This document shows, piece after piece, positions 26,950 through 37,251 of a stretch of 57,269 nucleotides of DNA. A model generated the notes under the pieces. That model saw only the letters and a list, made by a program, of their open reading frames with translations, was not told the origin of the DNA and searched no databases. This DNA is from Acidobacteriota bacterium (GTDB lineage: Bacteria > Acidobacteriota > Blastocatellia > Chloracidobacteriales > JADJPF01): assembly GCA_016213785.1 (NCBI GenBank), contig JACQZQ010000108.1, positions 1 through 57,269 of the forward strand, written 5' to 3'. Position numbers and translations under genes: made by a program. Positions within the stretch are counted from its first letter, which is position 1. Every line of letters starts with the position of its first letter.

Positions 26950-27612
26950 TTACTTTAAGTCTAAGATAGGCCAATCATGGTGTAGAGCAGTAACACGTAA
27001 TCGCCTATCTGGATTAACCACTGCTGGATGACCAACTACAGAAAGCATAGGTAAATCGCTCATACTATCAGTATAAGCATAACTATCATTTAGGTTTATT
27101 GCTTCGCGTTCAGCATAAGTTCTAATCCAAGAAGCTTTTGTAGCACTAGCAAGTATAGGAGGAAGCAATCTTCCTGTAGCACGACCATTAACAAATTCTA
27201 AGCGATTAGCAACATAATCATCTACTTTTAAGTAATCCATCAGTTTTCTAACCATTATATCTACTGCACCTGTAACAATAACTTGACGCAAGCCTAGACT
27301 ACGAGATTTAGCTAGTAATTCTGGAGCACCGGGAAAAATATTTGGTTTTAGAACATCCTCAAAAATTTCTTCTGATAAATAACGTAGTCTGTCTTCAGAT
27401 TCGCCCTTATAGTGCTTAAAGAGCATATCATTAAAAACCCTACGATTATATTGATCAGCAACAAAAAACGCAGGAACATTAAAAATAGTATTAGCTGTTT
27501 TAACAACACTTTGCCAAAGACCTTGTTGATTTTTTGAAAAAAAGTACAAGGCATGAACTAAATTAGTACTAATCAAAGTTCCTTCTAAATCATAAAAAGC
27601 GGCAGCAACCAC
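26950..27612 (-). CDS. HAD-IB family phosphatase-like hydrolase
   Basis: A 220-residue haloacid-dehalogenase enzyme of the SerB-like IB type. Motif I is FYDLEGTL, with nucleophile Asp8 and Glu10 in place of the second Asp; motif II is VIVTGA, the motif III lysine is in SATKASW and motif IV is [11 protein letters not shown]. It probably removes phosphate from a small molecule or lipid headgroup precursor. The start is a GTG at 27612 with AAGGGGA four bases before it. It is first in the operon leading to the ElbD-like gene, so a role in phospholipid or lysolipid dephosphorylation is an attractive guess, not shown. Confidence 0.88.
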   Translation of the reverse strand: MVAAAFYDLEGTLISTNLVHALYFFSKNQQGLWQSVVKTANTIFNVPAFFVADQYNRRVFNDMLFKHYKGESEDRLRYLSEEIFEDVLKPNIFPGAPELLAKSRSLGLRQVIVTGAVDIMVRKLMDYLKVDDYVANRLEFVNGRATGRLLPPILASATKASWIRTYAEREAINLNDSYAYTDSMSDLPMLSVVGHPAVVNPDRRLRVTALHHDWPILDLK

Positions 27613-28124
27613 AAAATCCCCTTAACTTATCTATAATTACCTATAGTTTTAATAAATGATAGTATGTGAAACAAACGATTATAGCCAAAAAATCCCTCAT
27701 TTGTGAAATCAGGTTGCAGAAAAATTAGTTCTTAGTCTCTAAACTAATATTAAATCTCTAGTTTTATTATTGTACGTATTTACGCTATTTTACAATTTTA
27801 GAACTTAAGAGTAAAACTCTAGAAAATCTAAAGCGGTCTAAAAGATATTTCTAATTTGTTTTTATAACAATTTATTTACCCTAAATAGTCTCTAAAATCT
27901 TCTTAAAAAGATCTTCTTAAAAAACCTGTAAATTCTTTAAAAGAAATCAAATAACTAGGTAGTTTAATTTATTTTGTGTAAATACTTATAATTATGCTTT
28001 GACATCTAGTTAAATTTATGATAATTCTTTGTTTACTTCTTACGCACTTTAATCCAATTAAAATAACCAAAAATAATTAATAAATAAAACTAAACACTTA
28101 GCTTGCCTAAAAGGAGTATTTTTT
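27613..28124. other. Divergent intergenic region between the HAD operon and the first TonB receptor
   Basis: A 512-base AT-rich stretch with no credible gene. It must carry promoters for both directions. One plus-strand candidate is listed at 27999-28026. A short direct repeat of TCTTCTTAAAA occurs near 27897-27922. I see no riboswitch-like fold. Confidence 0.55.
27999..28026 (+). promoter_or_regulatory. Candidate promoter of the first TonB receptor gene
   Basis: A perfect TTGACA at 27999-28004 is followed by TGATAAT, giving GATAAT at 28020-28025 after 15 bases, or ATAATT after 16. The spacing is slightly short. Transcription would start about 90 bases before the ATG. Confidence 0.42.
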
Positions 28125-30872
28125 ATGTATAACAAACTTCTACGGAAGACTTTAGGGGCAGCATTTTTAAGCTTATTTCTTGCTGCAACTAATTACGCCC
28201 AACATACTAGTGGCAAAGCCGATTTGGTAGGAACTATTAGAGATTCTGAAGGTGCGATCCTCTCAGGTGCTACTATTACACTAATTAACCCCTCTACTGG
28301 AATAAAAAAAGAAATGGCTAGTGATGATAAAGGAAATTATTCATTTTCAACCATTGAGCCAGGTAGTTACAATATACAAATTGAAAATCAAGGGTTTGCT
28401 ACTGCAACTTATAAGGACATTCGTGTTCCTGTAGGTCAATCAGTAGTCGTAAATGTTGAGTTAAAAGTGGGTGGTTTACAAGAAATGGTTACTGTAGAAG
28501 CTAAACCACCATTAATAGATCTACGCCAAAGCCAAGTAGCCTATTATGTAGACCAAATCCAAATAGAGGAACTCCCTGTTCCATTTGGTGGATTTATAGA
28601 TTTTGCTGCATTAGTTCCAGGAATTACTCCTAGTTTTTCCCGTGCTGGTGGCTCTTTTTCTATTGGTGCTATTTCTGCAAATGGAATAGATAACCGCTTT
28701 ACTAATTTTACAGTTGATGGTGCACCAAATAATGATATTTTCGTAGGACAATTTGCATCAGCACAATGTAATATCCCTACAGAATCAATTAGAGAGTTTC
28801 AAGTAATCCCTAACCTGGCTTCGGCAGAATATGGTAGAAATGCTAGTGCTGTTTTTAATGCTGTAACTAAATCTGGAACAAATGATTTTCATTTTGCAGC
28901 TTATGGATTTTTACGTAATCAGCGGTTACAGACTAAAAATGAATTTACTAAAAGAGCTAAATTGCCTAAACCTCTTTTTAATCAAACACAAGTAGGTCTA
29001 AGTACAAGCGGGCCAATAAAGAAAGATCGTACATTCTTTTTTGGGAATTTTGAATATGTAGTGTTAAAACTTGGGCAATCTGTCTTAGTCCCAGGACGAC
29101 CAGATTTAACAGTTAGTGGGACTAATATTTTTCGTGTAGAAGATTATTTTGTACGTGTAGATCATAAAATCAACGAAAATAACTCACTTAAAGCTCGTTA
29201 TGCAACAGAGCTTTCACCAGGCTTTTTCCAAGGCTTAAGTGCTACAGTACTGCCAGAAAACACAACTACAGAAAATGACCGTGATCAACAAATTGTAGTA
29301 GCTCTTACCTCAACTCTTGGAACAAATAAAGTTAATGAGTTACGTTTTTCATTAACTCGTGAAGATATTGGTTTTAAGCCACAAATTGCAAGCCCATTAA
29401 AACCTGAAGAATTGCGCCCTAATTTCCGCGCTGGTAGCCCTAATTTTATTGCTGGAACAAATTTTGAAATCCCTGTTAATTGGAATACTCAAGACTTACA
29501 ATTTGAGGATAATTTCCAATATAGCTTTGGTCAGCATGATACTAAATTTGGTGTTTCTTATTTTCGTAGCAGGCTTGATCGCCGTTTCCAAGACCGTTTA
29601 GGGCAATTTCTCTTTAACACAAATGCGGCTTTTGATCCACGCAATGCTAGTACTTATCCTGTAGAATATAGAGCTAGGGTAGGGCCTATTAGATATTTAG
29701 AACATAATGATTATTTCTCTGTATTTATTGCAGATAAATGGCAGCCTAAAGAAAACTTAACACTTAACCTAGGAATTCGTTATGAGCGTGAATCACTTAC
29801 TCCAGATCCTTATAATTTTGCACCTAGAATTGGGATAGTTTATTCTCCTGGAAAAGAAAACAAAACTGTTATACGTGCTGCTGGGGGACTTTACTATAGC
29901 CAAGCATTATTTCAATTTATTGAGCGTACTACTTTATTTAGCCCTATTGGGGCAGTAAATTTTGTAGCTCGTGATAATGGGCCTTTAGTTGGACAACTGC
30001 CAGTTAACCCAATACTTAGAAATTTCCCTAATGTGCCTAAACTAGATAGAGCTAGTTTTCCTTTTAACCCTAATCCAGAACTTGCCCAACCCAATAGGAG
30101 ATTACCTTATGTTGCAACTGCGAGTTTTGGTATTCAACATCAATTAACAAATGATCTTGGAATAAAAATAGATTATGTTTTCTCTAGAGGCATAAGCCTA
30201 TTTCGTTCTCGTGACTTAAATGCATTTAATCTTAAGACCCAAACTCGCCCAGATCCTAGATTTGGCCGTATTCTACAGTATGAAAGCACTGCTAATTCTT
30301 ATTACAATGCAATGCTTGTATCTGTTGAAAAGCGTTATGCTAAGAACTTTTATATTCAAGGGGCTTATACGCTTTCTAAAACCATTAATGAGGCTGATAC
30401 ACCGTTTCAATTGCCAAATAATGAGTTTAATTTACGTGATGATCGGGGTTTAGCTAGTTTTGATGCAACACATATTCTAGCAGTACAAGGACTCTATAAT
30501 TTTAACCTAAGCCCAATTTGGAACTTCACCATTAGTGGTATAGGTAGAGCAATTTCTGGTCAACCATTTTCCCCTATTACTAACCGAGATGATAATAGAA
30601 ATTTTGTAACTGATCGGCTAGCAGGTTTTAGCAGAAATACTTTTAGAGGGCCTGGTTTTGGAACTCTAGATTTACGTTTTACTCATGAACCAAAATTAAG
30701 CGAACGCTTCAAATTTAAGTTTACCCTTGATGTAATTAATCTTACTAACCGCGTTAACTTTATTAATATTAACAACAATGTAACAGGAACAACCCTACCT
30801 GCTACTTTTGGCGTACCACGTGCATCACTAGATGGTAGAGTATTTCAATTTGGGGTAAGAATTGAGCGTTAG
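28125..30872 (+). CDS. TonB-dependent receptor, Oar-like, with carboxypeptidase-regulatory domain
   Basis: A 915-residue outer-membrane protein. A signal peptide ends near NYAQ (26). Residues about 33-115 form a carboxypeptidase-regulatory-like beta domain (GTIRDSEGAILSGATITL). A plug region follows, with IDNRFTNFTVDGAPNND and EFQVIPNLASAEYGRNASAVFNAVTKSGTN, typical of Oar proteins. The rest is beta-barrel with frequent aromatic-ended strands and a C-terminal FQFGVRIER. Oar-type receptors import or export large ligands across the outer membrane with TonB energy. No SusD partner follows. AAAGGAG precedes the ATG. Ligand unknown. Confidence 0.93.
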   Translation: MYNKLLRKTLGAAFLSLFLAATNYAQHTSGKADLVGTIRDSEGAILSGATITLINPSTGIKKEMASDDKGNYSFSTIEPGSYNIQIENQGFATATYKDIRVPVGQSVVVNVELKVGGLQEMVTVEAKPPLIDLRQSQVAYYVDQIQIEELPVPFGGFIDFAALVPGITPSFSRAGGSFSIGAISANGIDNRFTNFTVDGAPNNDIFVGQFASAQCNIPTESIREFQVIPNLASAEYGRNASAVFNAVTKSGTNDFHFAAYGFLRNQRLQTKNEFTKRAKLPKPLFNQTQVGLSTSGPIKKDRTFFFGNFEYVVLKLGQSVLVPGRPDLTVSGTNIFRVEDYFVRVDHKINENNSLKARYATELSPGFFQGLSATVLPENTTTENDRDQQIVVALTSTLGTNKVNELRFSLTREDIGFKPQIASPLKPEELRPNFRAGSPNFIAGTNFEIPVNWNTQDLQFEDNFQYSFGQHDTKFGVSYFRSRLDRRFQDRLGQFLFNTNAAFDPRNASTYPVEYRARVGPIRYLEHNDYFSVFIADKWQPKENLTLNLGIRYERESLTPDPYNFAPRIGIVYSPGKENKTVIRAAGGLYYSQALFQFIERTTLFSPIGAVNFVARDNGPLVGQLPVNPILRNFPNVPKLDRASFPFNPNPELAQPNRRLPYVATASFGIQHQLTNDLGIKIDYVFSRGISLFRSRDLNAFNLKTQTRPDPRFGRILQYESTANSYYNAMLVSVEKRYAKNFYIQGAYTLSKTINEADTPFQLPNNEFNLRDDRGLASFDATHILAVQGLYNFNLSPIWNFTISGIGRAISGQPFSPITNRDDNRNFVTDRLAGFSRNTFRGPGFGTLDLRFTHEPKLSERFKFKFTLDVINLTNRVNFININNNVTGTTLPATFGVPRASLDGRVFQFGVRIER

Positions 30873-30905
30873 AAGTAGTTTAAGAAAATAGGCGTAACTA
30901 AAAAC

Positions 30906-30938
30906 AAAAGGTAGCTTGTGGCTACCTTTTATTTTTTT
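30906..30938 (+). terminator. Rho-independent terminator of the TonB receptor gene
   Basis: AAAAGGTAGC (30906-30915) and GCTACCTTTT (30921-30930) form a perfect 10-bp stem with a five-base loop, followed by A and seven T residues. The A-rich left side lets it also work for the convergent bcp gene. Confidence 0.92.
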
Positions 30939-30960
30939 AATAATTTAATAACTTAATAAT

Positions 30961-31404
30961 TTAGAGCATTGCTAAAGCTTCTTGAGGATGATTAATAGCA
31001 TCAACTTTACCAAAAGAGAATTTAATAGTCCCATCAGGAGCAATTAAGTAAGAAATACGTTTAGCATTAGCAGTTTGAGGATCATCGCAAGCACCATAAG
31101 CCATTCCTATTTCTCGCTTAGTATCACATAGTAAGGGAAAATTAAAGTCAAACTTTTCTGCAAAAGCTTTATTTTCTTCTACTGTATCAAAACTTACACC
31201 TAGTATCTCAACACCCTTTTGCCCAAACTCAGCTTTTTTGTCTCTAAAACTACATCCTTCTTTTGTACAACCTGGAGTATCAGCTTTAGGATAAAACCAT
31301 AACAAAACAGCTTTGCCGCGAAAATCTGAAAGTCTAATATCTTCTCCCGTATGTGATTTTACGCAAAAATCAGGGGCCACATCACCAGCAGAAAGAAGTC
31401 CCAT
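30961..31404 (-). CDS. bcp: Thiol peroxidase of the Bcp/PrxQ type
   Basis: A 147-residue peroxiredoxin that reduces hydrogen peroxide and organic hydroperoxides using thioredoxin-like donors. The active site PKADTPGCTKEGC holds the peroxidatic Cys46 and the resolving Cys51, the C-x4-C arrangement of atypical two-cysteine PrxQ enzymes. Other family motifs are APDF near the start and VSFDTVEENKAFAEKF. No signal peptide, so cytosolic. A strong TAGGAGGT site precedes the ATG. Confidence 0.95.
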   Translation of the reverse strand: MGLLSAGDVAPDFCVKSHTGEDIRLSDFRGKAVLLWFYPKADTPGCTKEGCSFRDKKAEFGQKGVEILGVSFDTVEENKAFAEKFDFNFPLLCDTKREIGMAYGACDDPQTANAKRISYLIAPDGTIKFSFGKVDAINHPQEALAML

Positions 31405-31564
31405 TTTACCTCCTAAATTATTTTCCTTAAAATTTATGCTATAAAACTTATTTTTAGCATTACACCTAGCCCTGTTATAAACGATTTAAGTAATAAATGC
31501 TATTAAAACTTGCTAATGATAACTTATAATGCTCTTTATTATCTAAAACCAGATTTCTAAAATT

Positions 31565-33622
31565 ATGAAAAATAATAGCGATAGTTTTTCCTTTAACGAA
31601 GAGATATTAAGATTAAAAAAACAGCTTGAAGAAACCATTAAGGCTAAAGAAGTAGCTGAAGAAGCCGTTAAGGTAAAATCTAATTTTCTTGCCAATATGA
31701 GTCATGAGATTCGTACTCCAATGAATGCCATAATAGGGATAACAGGATTACTCTTAGATACAGAACTTGGTTCAGAGCAAAGAGACTTTATTGAAACTAT
31801 TAGAAGTAGTGGAGAAACTCTATTAACAATCATTAATGATATTTTAGACTTCTCTAAAATAGAAACAGGAAAACTAGAGCTAGAACAATTCCCTTTTGAC
31901 CTACGAGATTGTATTGAAGAGTCTATGGCTCTACTTTCGCCAAAAACAACAGAAAAAGGCTTAGATTTTGGTTATGTTATTTCTCCTAATACTCCCCCAA
32001 CTTTAACCAGTGATGTAACTCGTTTTCGACAAATCCTAGTTAATTTACTAAGTAATGCGGTTAAATTTACTTCTAAAGGAGAAGTTTTAATTACTGTTAA
32101 TTCAAAATTAATCCAAGATTCTACTTATGAAATTCATTGCTCAGTTAGTGATACAGGTGTAGGAATACCAAGTGATCGAATCAATTTATTATTCCAAGCT
32201 TTTAACCAAGTTGATGCTTCAACTACACGCCATTTTGGTGGTACAGGGTTAGGTCTAGCTATTAGTAAAAAATTAGCTGAAATGATGGATGGAAGTATTT
32301 GGGTAGAAAGTCAATTAGGAGAAGGATCTACATTTCATTTTACTGTTATAGCTCAAGCAAATAATACTTATAAACACCCTCATCTTTATAGAGAAGTCCC
32401 TTGTTTAAAAAATAAGCGCATTCTAATAGTAACCGATAACTCTCTTACTCAGCATATATTTAAGGAACAAAGTATATCTTGGGGGATGTTGCCTAAAGTT
32501 TCTTCTTTAGTAGAAGAGGCAATTTTTTGGATTAACAATGGTGAGCTTTTTGACTTAGCTATTGTTGACTTAAATTCATCTCCAAATGATAACTTATATT
32601 TTGCTAATCAACTTCGCCAATTTTATGATAAAGATGATTTACCTTTAGTTTTATTACTGCCTTTGGGAACAAAAGAAGTAGCTAGACAAGCAAAATTATT
32701 CTCTGCCTTTATTAATAAGCCTATTAGGATTTCACAAGTTTATGACTCTTTAGTAGGACTTTTTGATCCACAAGCAAGAAAAGCTTATTCAACTGGATCA
32801 TTTACCTTAAATATTTCCCCTAGTGTTAAAACACCACTTAGAATTCTTGTAGCAGAAGATAATGTAGTAAATCAAAAGGTAGCTGTTAATATGCTTAAGC
32901 GTCTTGGATATCGTGCAGATGTTGTAGCTAATGGGTTTGAGGTTTTAGATGCTCTAAAGCGGCAAACTTATGATGTAATTTTGATGGATGTACATATGCC
33001 TGATATGGATGGGCTAAAGGCAACCCAGCAGATAAGAAAAGATTTTATTGGGAAAATTTCTCCTAGAATTATTGCAATGACAGCTAGTTCTATGCAGGGA
33101 GATAAGGAAAAATGCTTAGCCGCTGGAATGGATGATTATATTAGTAAACCTGTTGGTATTAAAGAATTACAGCTAGCTTTACAAAAATGCCATAATCAAG
33201 ATTCTAATGCTCCATCCAAAACCCTTACTAGCCCTACTAGTAGAAATGAAAATGTATCTGAGCCAATACTTAACTACAAAACATTAGAAGGGTTAAAGCA
33301 ATTAGCTGCGCTTCAAGATGAAGGAGAGCCAAGTTTAGTTATTGAGTTAATAGAGTTGTTTTTAGAAGATACTCCTAAAAAAATAGCTTTAATTAAACAA
33401 GCAATAATTGAAGAAAATGCTAAAGAACTAGAACTCTCAGCACATGCACTTAAATCTAGTACGGCTAATTTAGGAGCTACTCAAATGACAGCTTATTGTC
33501 AAGAGTTAGAAAAGTTAGGCAAAGAGGCTTCTACAAAAGGTTCAAAAGAGATTTTAGTTAAGCTAGAAAAAAATTTTCAAGAAGTAAGTAATTTATTATT
33601 AAAAGAAAAAAATAATCTATAA
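31565..33622 (+). CDS. Hybrid histidine kinase with two receiver domains and Hpt
   Basis: A 685-residue soluble kinase. A short coiled-coil N-terminus (about 10-38) leads to HisKA with His47 in NMSHEIRTP, then an ATPase domain (N box [10 protein letters not shown] boxes DTGVGI and GTGLGLAI). The first receiver (about 278-395) is partly degenerate: its acidic pair reads VTDN, though Asp335 remains. The second (about 425-545) is canonical with VAEDN and phospho-acceptor Asp475. A C-terminal Hpt domain has His627 in SAHALKSS. There is no sensor or membrane domain, so its input must come from a partner protein. No good ribosome-binding site is visible. Confidence 0.94.
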   Translation: MKNNSDSFSFNEEILRLKKQLEETIKAKEVAEEAVKVKSNFLANMSHEIRTPMNAIIGITGLLLDTELGSEQRDFIETIRSSGETLLTIINDILDFSKIETGKLELEQFPFDLRDCIEESMALLSPKTTEKGLDFGYVISPNTPPTLTSDVTRFRQILVNLLSNAVKFTSKGEVLITVNSKLIQDSTYEIHCSVSDTGVGIPSDRINLLFQAFNQVDASTTRHFGGTGLGLAISKKLAEMMDGSIWVESQLGEGSTFHFTVIAQANNTYKHPHLYREVPCLKNKRILIVTDNSLTQHIFKEQSISWGMLPKVSSLVEEAIFWINNGELFDLAIVDLNSSPNDNLYFANQLRQFYDKDDLPLVLLLPLGTKEVARQAKLFSAFINKPIRISQVYDSLVGLFDPQARKAYSTGSFTLNISPSVKTPLRILVAEDNVVNQKVAVNMLKRLGYRADVVANGFEVLDALKRQTYDVILMDVHMPDMDGLKATQQIRKDFIGKISPRIIAMTASSMQGDKEKCLAAGMDDYISKPVGIKELQLALQKCHNQDSNAPSKTLTSPTSRNENVSEPILNYKTLEGLKQLAALQDEGEPSLVIELIELFLEDTPKKIALIKQAIIEENAKELELSAHALKSSTANLGATQMTAYCQELEKLGKEASTKGSKEILVKLEKNFQEVSNLLLKEKNNL

Positions 33623-33626
33623 AAGT

Positions 33627-33686
33627 TTATTTAAGACTTATTTAAGACTTATTTAAGACTTATTTAAGACTTATTTAAGACTTATT
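33627..33686. repeat. 11-bp tandem repeat, five copies
   Basis: Five exact copies of TTATTTAAGAC run from 33627 to 33681, followed by a partial copy whose TTA is the (reverse) stop codon of the FHA gene. It fills the whole gap between two convergent genes. Confidence 0.95.
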
Positions 33687-34161
33687 CATTATTATATAAA
33701 ACAATTTTCATAGAAAATTTTGGGCCTAAGCGTAGTTTATCACCAGAATTTATATCAGCCCTTGTTATGCGACAATCATTAACAAATGTTCCATTAAGTG
33801 AGGTATCAAATATTTCCGCTCTACCATCAGTATGTATAATTACAGAACAGTGCCGGCGGGAAAGCATTCTTTCTTCATCATAAATAACAATATCATTATC
33901 AGTAAAACGCCCAATAGTATTACAGCCAATTTTTAATCTATGTAAAACTGTTCCTGTCATTAAAACAAAACCTGAATCATTAGGAGAAGCAAATTTAGGT
34001 TCTTCAACAACAACTGATCCTACAGGCACATCTGGGTATTCATCAGATAATGTAATTGTTTGTGTCCCAATAGTTTGCAACATTAAATCTCGCATTAGAC
34101 GAAACTGCTCATGTCTAATACCTTGCAAATGGGAACCATCTAGTCTTTCATAAATGTTCAT
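33682..34161 (-). CDS. FHA-domain protein
   Basis: A 159-residue soluble protein. The C-terminal 100 residues form a forkhead-associated domain: IGRFTDNDIVI with the phosphopeptide-binding Gly-Arg, LSRRHCSVI with the Ser/His pair, and SLNGTFVN with the Asn-Gly turn. FHA domains bind phosphothreonine, so it probably reads phosphorylation by a Ser/Thr kinase. The N-terminal 55 residues look helical and are unassigned. It is followed on the same strand by the upstream PP2C phosphatase gene, 227 bases away, a functional pairing common in bacteria. Confidence 0.92.
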   Translation of the reverse strand: MNIYERLDGSHLQGIRHEQFRLMRDLMLQTIGTQTITLSDEYPDVPVGSVVVEEPKFASPNDSGFVLMTGTVLHRLKIGCNTIGRFTDNDIVIYDEERMLSRRHCSVIIHTDGRAEIFDTSLNGTFVNDCRITRADINSGDKLRLGPKFSMKIVLYNNE

Positions 34162-34388
34162 ACTGTTAAATTCTTAATACACTTACTTTATTAAATTTTG
34201 TAATTGATTGAGATTATTAAAATTTAGATTGTAGAAAAAACAACTCTTTATTTTTTTGTAATTTTTAGAGTTATTATATTTATAGGATAAAATTCTAAAA
34301 ACCCCTATTTTATTGTTTTATTATAAGCTTGGAAAAATTGTTTTGCAATTTTAAGATTAGGTTAAAAAGGAAACTTTAGTTTTAAAAG

Positions 34389-35294
34389 TTAGTTGATAGG
34401 AGAAATAACGCTAGTCAAATCCTCAAGCTCATCTGAAAAGTCTATTCCATCTGTAGTTTCTGAAAGAAGTAGAGTAGCCGAAGCTTCTGCCTTGGCAAAA
34501 GCATCACCCTCAACTATTGCTACTATTGCTGTAACATTATCATCCGCAGTTAGTTCATTTGCCGCATTAATTAAAGATTGAGAAGCTATTACAACATCTT
34601 CTTGACTAGTAAGAATCTCTAGCATTGTTTCTTCAGGTAAATTTTTACTTAATCCATCAGAACAGAGTAGCAGTATATCTTTTTGTGCTAGCTCTAAACT
34701 TGTTATAACAGGAGCGACGGAAAATTTTGCACCAAGTGATTGTAAGACAATATTACGATAAGGGTGACTTTTTGCTGTATCAGGAGTAATTACACCACCA
34801 TCCAATAAAATTTGAACCATAGATTGATCTTTGGTAACTTGTCTAATAGTTCCTTCCCTGACCAAATAACAACGAGAATCACCAACTTCTAGAATATAAA
34901 CTAGTGGAGGAAGTACTAAAGCAGCAGTTAAAGTGCTAGCCATTCCAGCAATTGAAGGGTTGCTATTAGAACATTTCCAAATAATTTCATTAGCCTTATT
35001 AGCTGCATCAATTAAACGTTCCCCTACATGCATTTCTTCTTTATCTTCGGAAAATATTTCTTTTAGAAAAATATCTATTGCTAATTTAGCGGCAATTTCC
35101 CCTCTACCATCACCTCCAGAACCATCACAAACTAACATTAAACAGCCTTCTTTTTTTACTTCCCCTTCATAACTGTTAAGACTATTTTTTGTATCTAAAT
35201 TAGTAATAGAAAACTTATCTTCATTAAGCTTACGCACTTTACCTATATCACTAAACCCATGTACTTTTATAAAAGCTGATTCACTTATAGCCAC
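34389..35294 (-). CDS. PP2C-type Ser/Thr protein phosphatase
   Basis: A 301-residue metal-dependent phosphatase like Stp/PrpC. Motifs in order are GKVRKLNEDKF, LVCDGSGGDGRGE with the metal-binding aspartate, GMASTLTAAL, VGDSRCYLVREG, LLCSDGLSKNL and TADDNVTAIV. All principal metal-ligand aspartates are present, so it should be active, in contrast with the degenerate homologue at 8.2 kb. The usual GMGG is GSGG. The start codon is GTG and no strong ribosome-binding site precedes it. It probably acts with an FHA protein and a Ser/Thr kinase located elsewhere. Confidence 0.94.
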   Translation of the reverse strand: MAISESAFIKVHGFSDIGKVRKLNEDKFSITNLDTKNSLNSYEGEVKKEGCLMLVCDGSGGDGRGEIAAKLAIDIFLKEIFSEDKEEMHVGERLIDAANKANEIIWKCSNSNPSIAGMASTLTAALVLPPLVYILEVGDSRCYLVREGTIRQVTKDQSMVQILLDGGVITPDTAKSHPYRNIVLQSLGAKFSVAPVITSLELAQKDILLLCSDGLSKNLPEETMLEILTSQEDVVIASQSLINAANELTADDNVTAIVAIVEGDAFAKAEASATLLLSETTDGIDFSDELEDLTSVISPIN

Positions 35295-35846
35295 AGAAGT
35301 TTTTCTCTACCTTAAGCCAAATTTTTATTAAGTAATAGCACAAATACATATTCAAAAGTAAATCATTATCTTACTACTTTTTGAATACCTAGTCAAATAT
35401 ATCTACTATATACAACCTACGCATATAAGCTAGTACAAGTCAAATCTACTAAATTAGTTTAGAGTTTTAACAGCTTAATAGCTTAATTTTTTAAGTCTAA
35501 AAATGTTGAAGGGTTAATTTTAATATTTGTAGAAGGTAATAGATAAATTAAATCAATTAAATCAGTGGCTCTATTATATCCATAAGAAGATCTAAAAGTA
35601 TATTTTTATTAAAACTAAAAGAAAAATCTTTTTCTTTTTAGAAAACTTATAAATCTTCTAAGTTAAAACTTAATTCTTTTTAATTTCTTAACTAGCGCCT
35701 AAAGTCTAGTACTATCAAATATCTACATAAAGTTTTAAGTTGCACTAGAGCAGATCAATATTTTACTATTACCTTCATTAAACTAACTCTTCCATAAATA
35801 AAAAGTAACAAAAAATAACTAGCTAGGAAAGTAAGGCATTATAACT
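35295..35846. other. Divergent intergenic region, no gene seen
   Basis: A 552-base AT-rich gap between the divergent PP2C and TPR/receiver genes, with stop codons frequent in all frames. A weak plus-strand promoter candidate, TTGCAC (35740-35745) and TACTAT (35764-35769) with an 18-base spacer, is the only signal I can point to. Confidence 0.5.
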
Positions 35847-37193
35847 ATGGCACTTTTTGATAAAGTTTGGCAACAAATGAGTAGCCGTTTAGATCAAGCC
35901 AAACTTACTAAAGAAATAGAGCGTCTACAGCTAATTATACAAACTAAGCCTAATGACACAGAAGCACTACGCCAATTAGGAACACTTTATGAGACTTGTG
36001 CAATGACACAAGAGGCAATAGGGCAATTTGTTCATCTTGCACAAGCTTACTCTCAAATAAATCAATCACAACTAGCAATTGCCTATTATCAAAAAGCTGA
36101 GCGTTTATCTAAAGATGAACAACGGGCTTCACTACTTAAAGAGATAGAAAAAATTTATCACCAAACTAACCAATATGATGAAGCTTACAAAGTAGCTCGC
36201 CAAGTTATAGAAATCTATCTTGAATTAAATCAAAAAGAAGCGGCTCGTGGCTTTGTTCAATCTCTTTCTAGTTATGGCGAAAAAGATGCTATTTACCGTA
36301 AAGAACTTAAGGAAATAATAGGGGAAAAAGATGAATCCTGGGCTCAAGGCGCTAGAGGAAGTTGGATAAGTGAAAATACTATTAGGCCAACACAAAATCT
36401 TACAGCCTTACCTGGTTATTCATCAGCTAAAGTGCCTATAAGTAGTGATAAAGAAAAAGAGCGCTTTTCTCAACTTAAAGTTTTAATTGTAGATGATGAT
36501 GCAGGAATTATTAAGATAATGACTGCAATGCTTAAAATGATTGGATGCCAAATAGTTGCAGCCTTTGATGGGCAAGAAGGGTTAGAAAAAGCTTTAGAAC
36601 ATCTACCTGATCTTATAATTTCTGATTTACTTATGCCTAAAATGGATGGAAGCCAGCTTTTTGATCGACTTAGAGAGTTTCCCAAAACTGCTTCTATTCC
36701 CTTTGTATGTCTTACTTCTCGCGGCCAAGAGGATGAAAAATTAGCGGCATTTGAAAAAGGCGTAGAAGATTATTGGGTAAAACCTTTTGTTATTTCCGAA
36801 CTTTCAATGAAGACAAAAAAAATCCTTCTTAGACAATTAGAAAAATCTCAAAAAGAAATTTCCATAACTCCTGCCCTTGCTTCTAGCTTAGGTCAAACAG
36901 TAGATTTAGCAGGCAATCTAGCTACAACACCTCTACCTCAATTATTAAGAATAATTGAATATATGTCTAAAACAGGAATCTTAACCTTACAGGATAATAA
37001 GGAAGGAAAAATATTCTTCCAACAAGGCATAATTTATCATGCAAGCTACGAAGATTTCCAAGGAGAATCTGCTATATTAGCTTTACTCCCTTTAACTGAT
37101 GGAACTTTTAGCTTTTTTTCTCAGTCCATAACAGTTAGCCGCACCATTTTCTCTTCTTTAGATGATCTTTTTAAAAAATTAAATGAATGTTAA
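35847..37193 (+). CDS. TPR / response-regulator receiver / DUF4388 protein
   Basis: A 448-residue three-part signalling protein. Residues about 20-155 are TPR-like helices (LGTLYETCAMTQEAI, AIAYYQKAERL). A CheY-like receiver occupies about 210-330: LIVDDDAG at its start, Asp260 in LIISDLLMPKMDG, and WVKPF with the conserved lysine. The C-terminal 100 residues match DUF4388 (PatA-like), with GNLATTPLPQLLRIIEY and GKIFFQQGIIYHA. There is no DNA-binding domain, so output is probably protein interaction, as proposed for PatA-type regulators. It shares DUF4388 with the protein at 17.7 kb. The hybrid kinase at 31.6 kb is a possible phosphodonor. Confidence 0.93.
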   Translation: MALFDKVWQQMSSRLDQAKLTKEIERLQLIIQTKPNDTEALRQLGTLYETCAMTQEAIGQFVHLAQAYSQINQSQLAIAYYQKAERLSKDEQRASLLKEIEKIYHQTNQYDEAYKVARQVIEIYLELNQKEAARGFVQSLSSYGEKDAIYRKELKEIIGEKDESWAQGARGSWISENTIRPTQNLTALPGYSSAKVPISSDKEKERFSQLKVLIVDDDAGIIKIMTAMLKMIGCQIVAAFDGQEGLEKALEHLPDLIISDLLMPKMDGSQLFDRLREFPKTASIPFVCLTSRGQEDEKLAAFEKGVEDYWVKPFVISELSMKTKKILLRQLEKSQKEISITPALASSLGQTVDLAGNLATTPLPQLLRIIEYMSKTGILTLQDNKEGKIFFQQGIIYHASYEDFQGESAILALLPLTDGTFSFFSQSITVSRTIFSSLDDLFKKLNEC

Positions 37194-37251
37194 TAAAGCT
37201 TTAATCAGGGTTTAGCCTTAGTAAAAAAACATTCAAAATACTAGTTAATCC

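Noticed and set aside
33627-33686. CRISPR array
   Set aside because: The 11-bp units are directly abutting with no spacers, and no cas genes are present.
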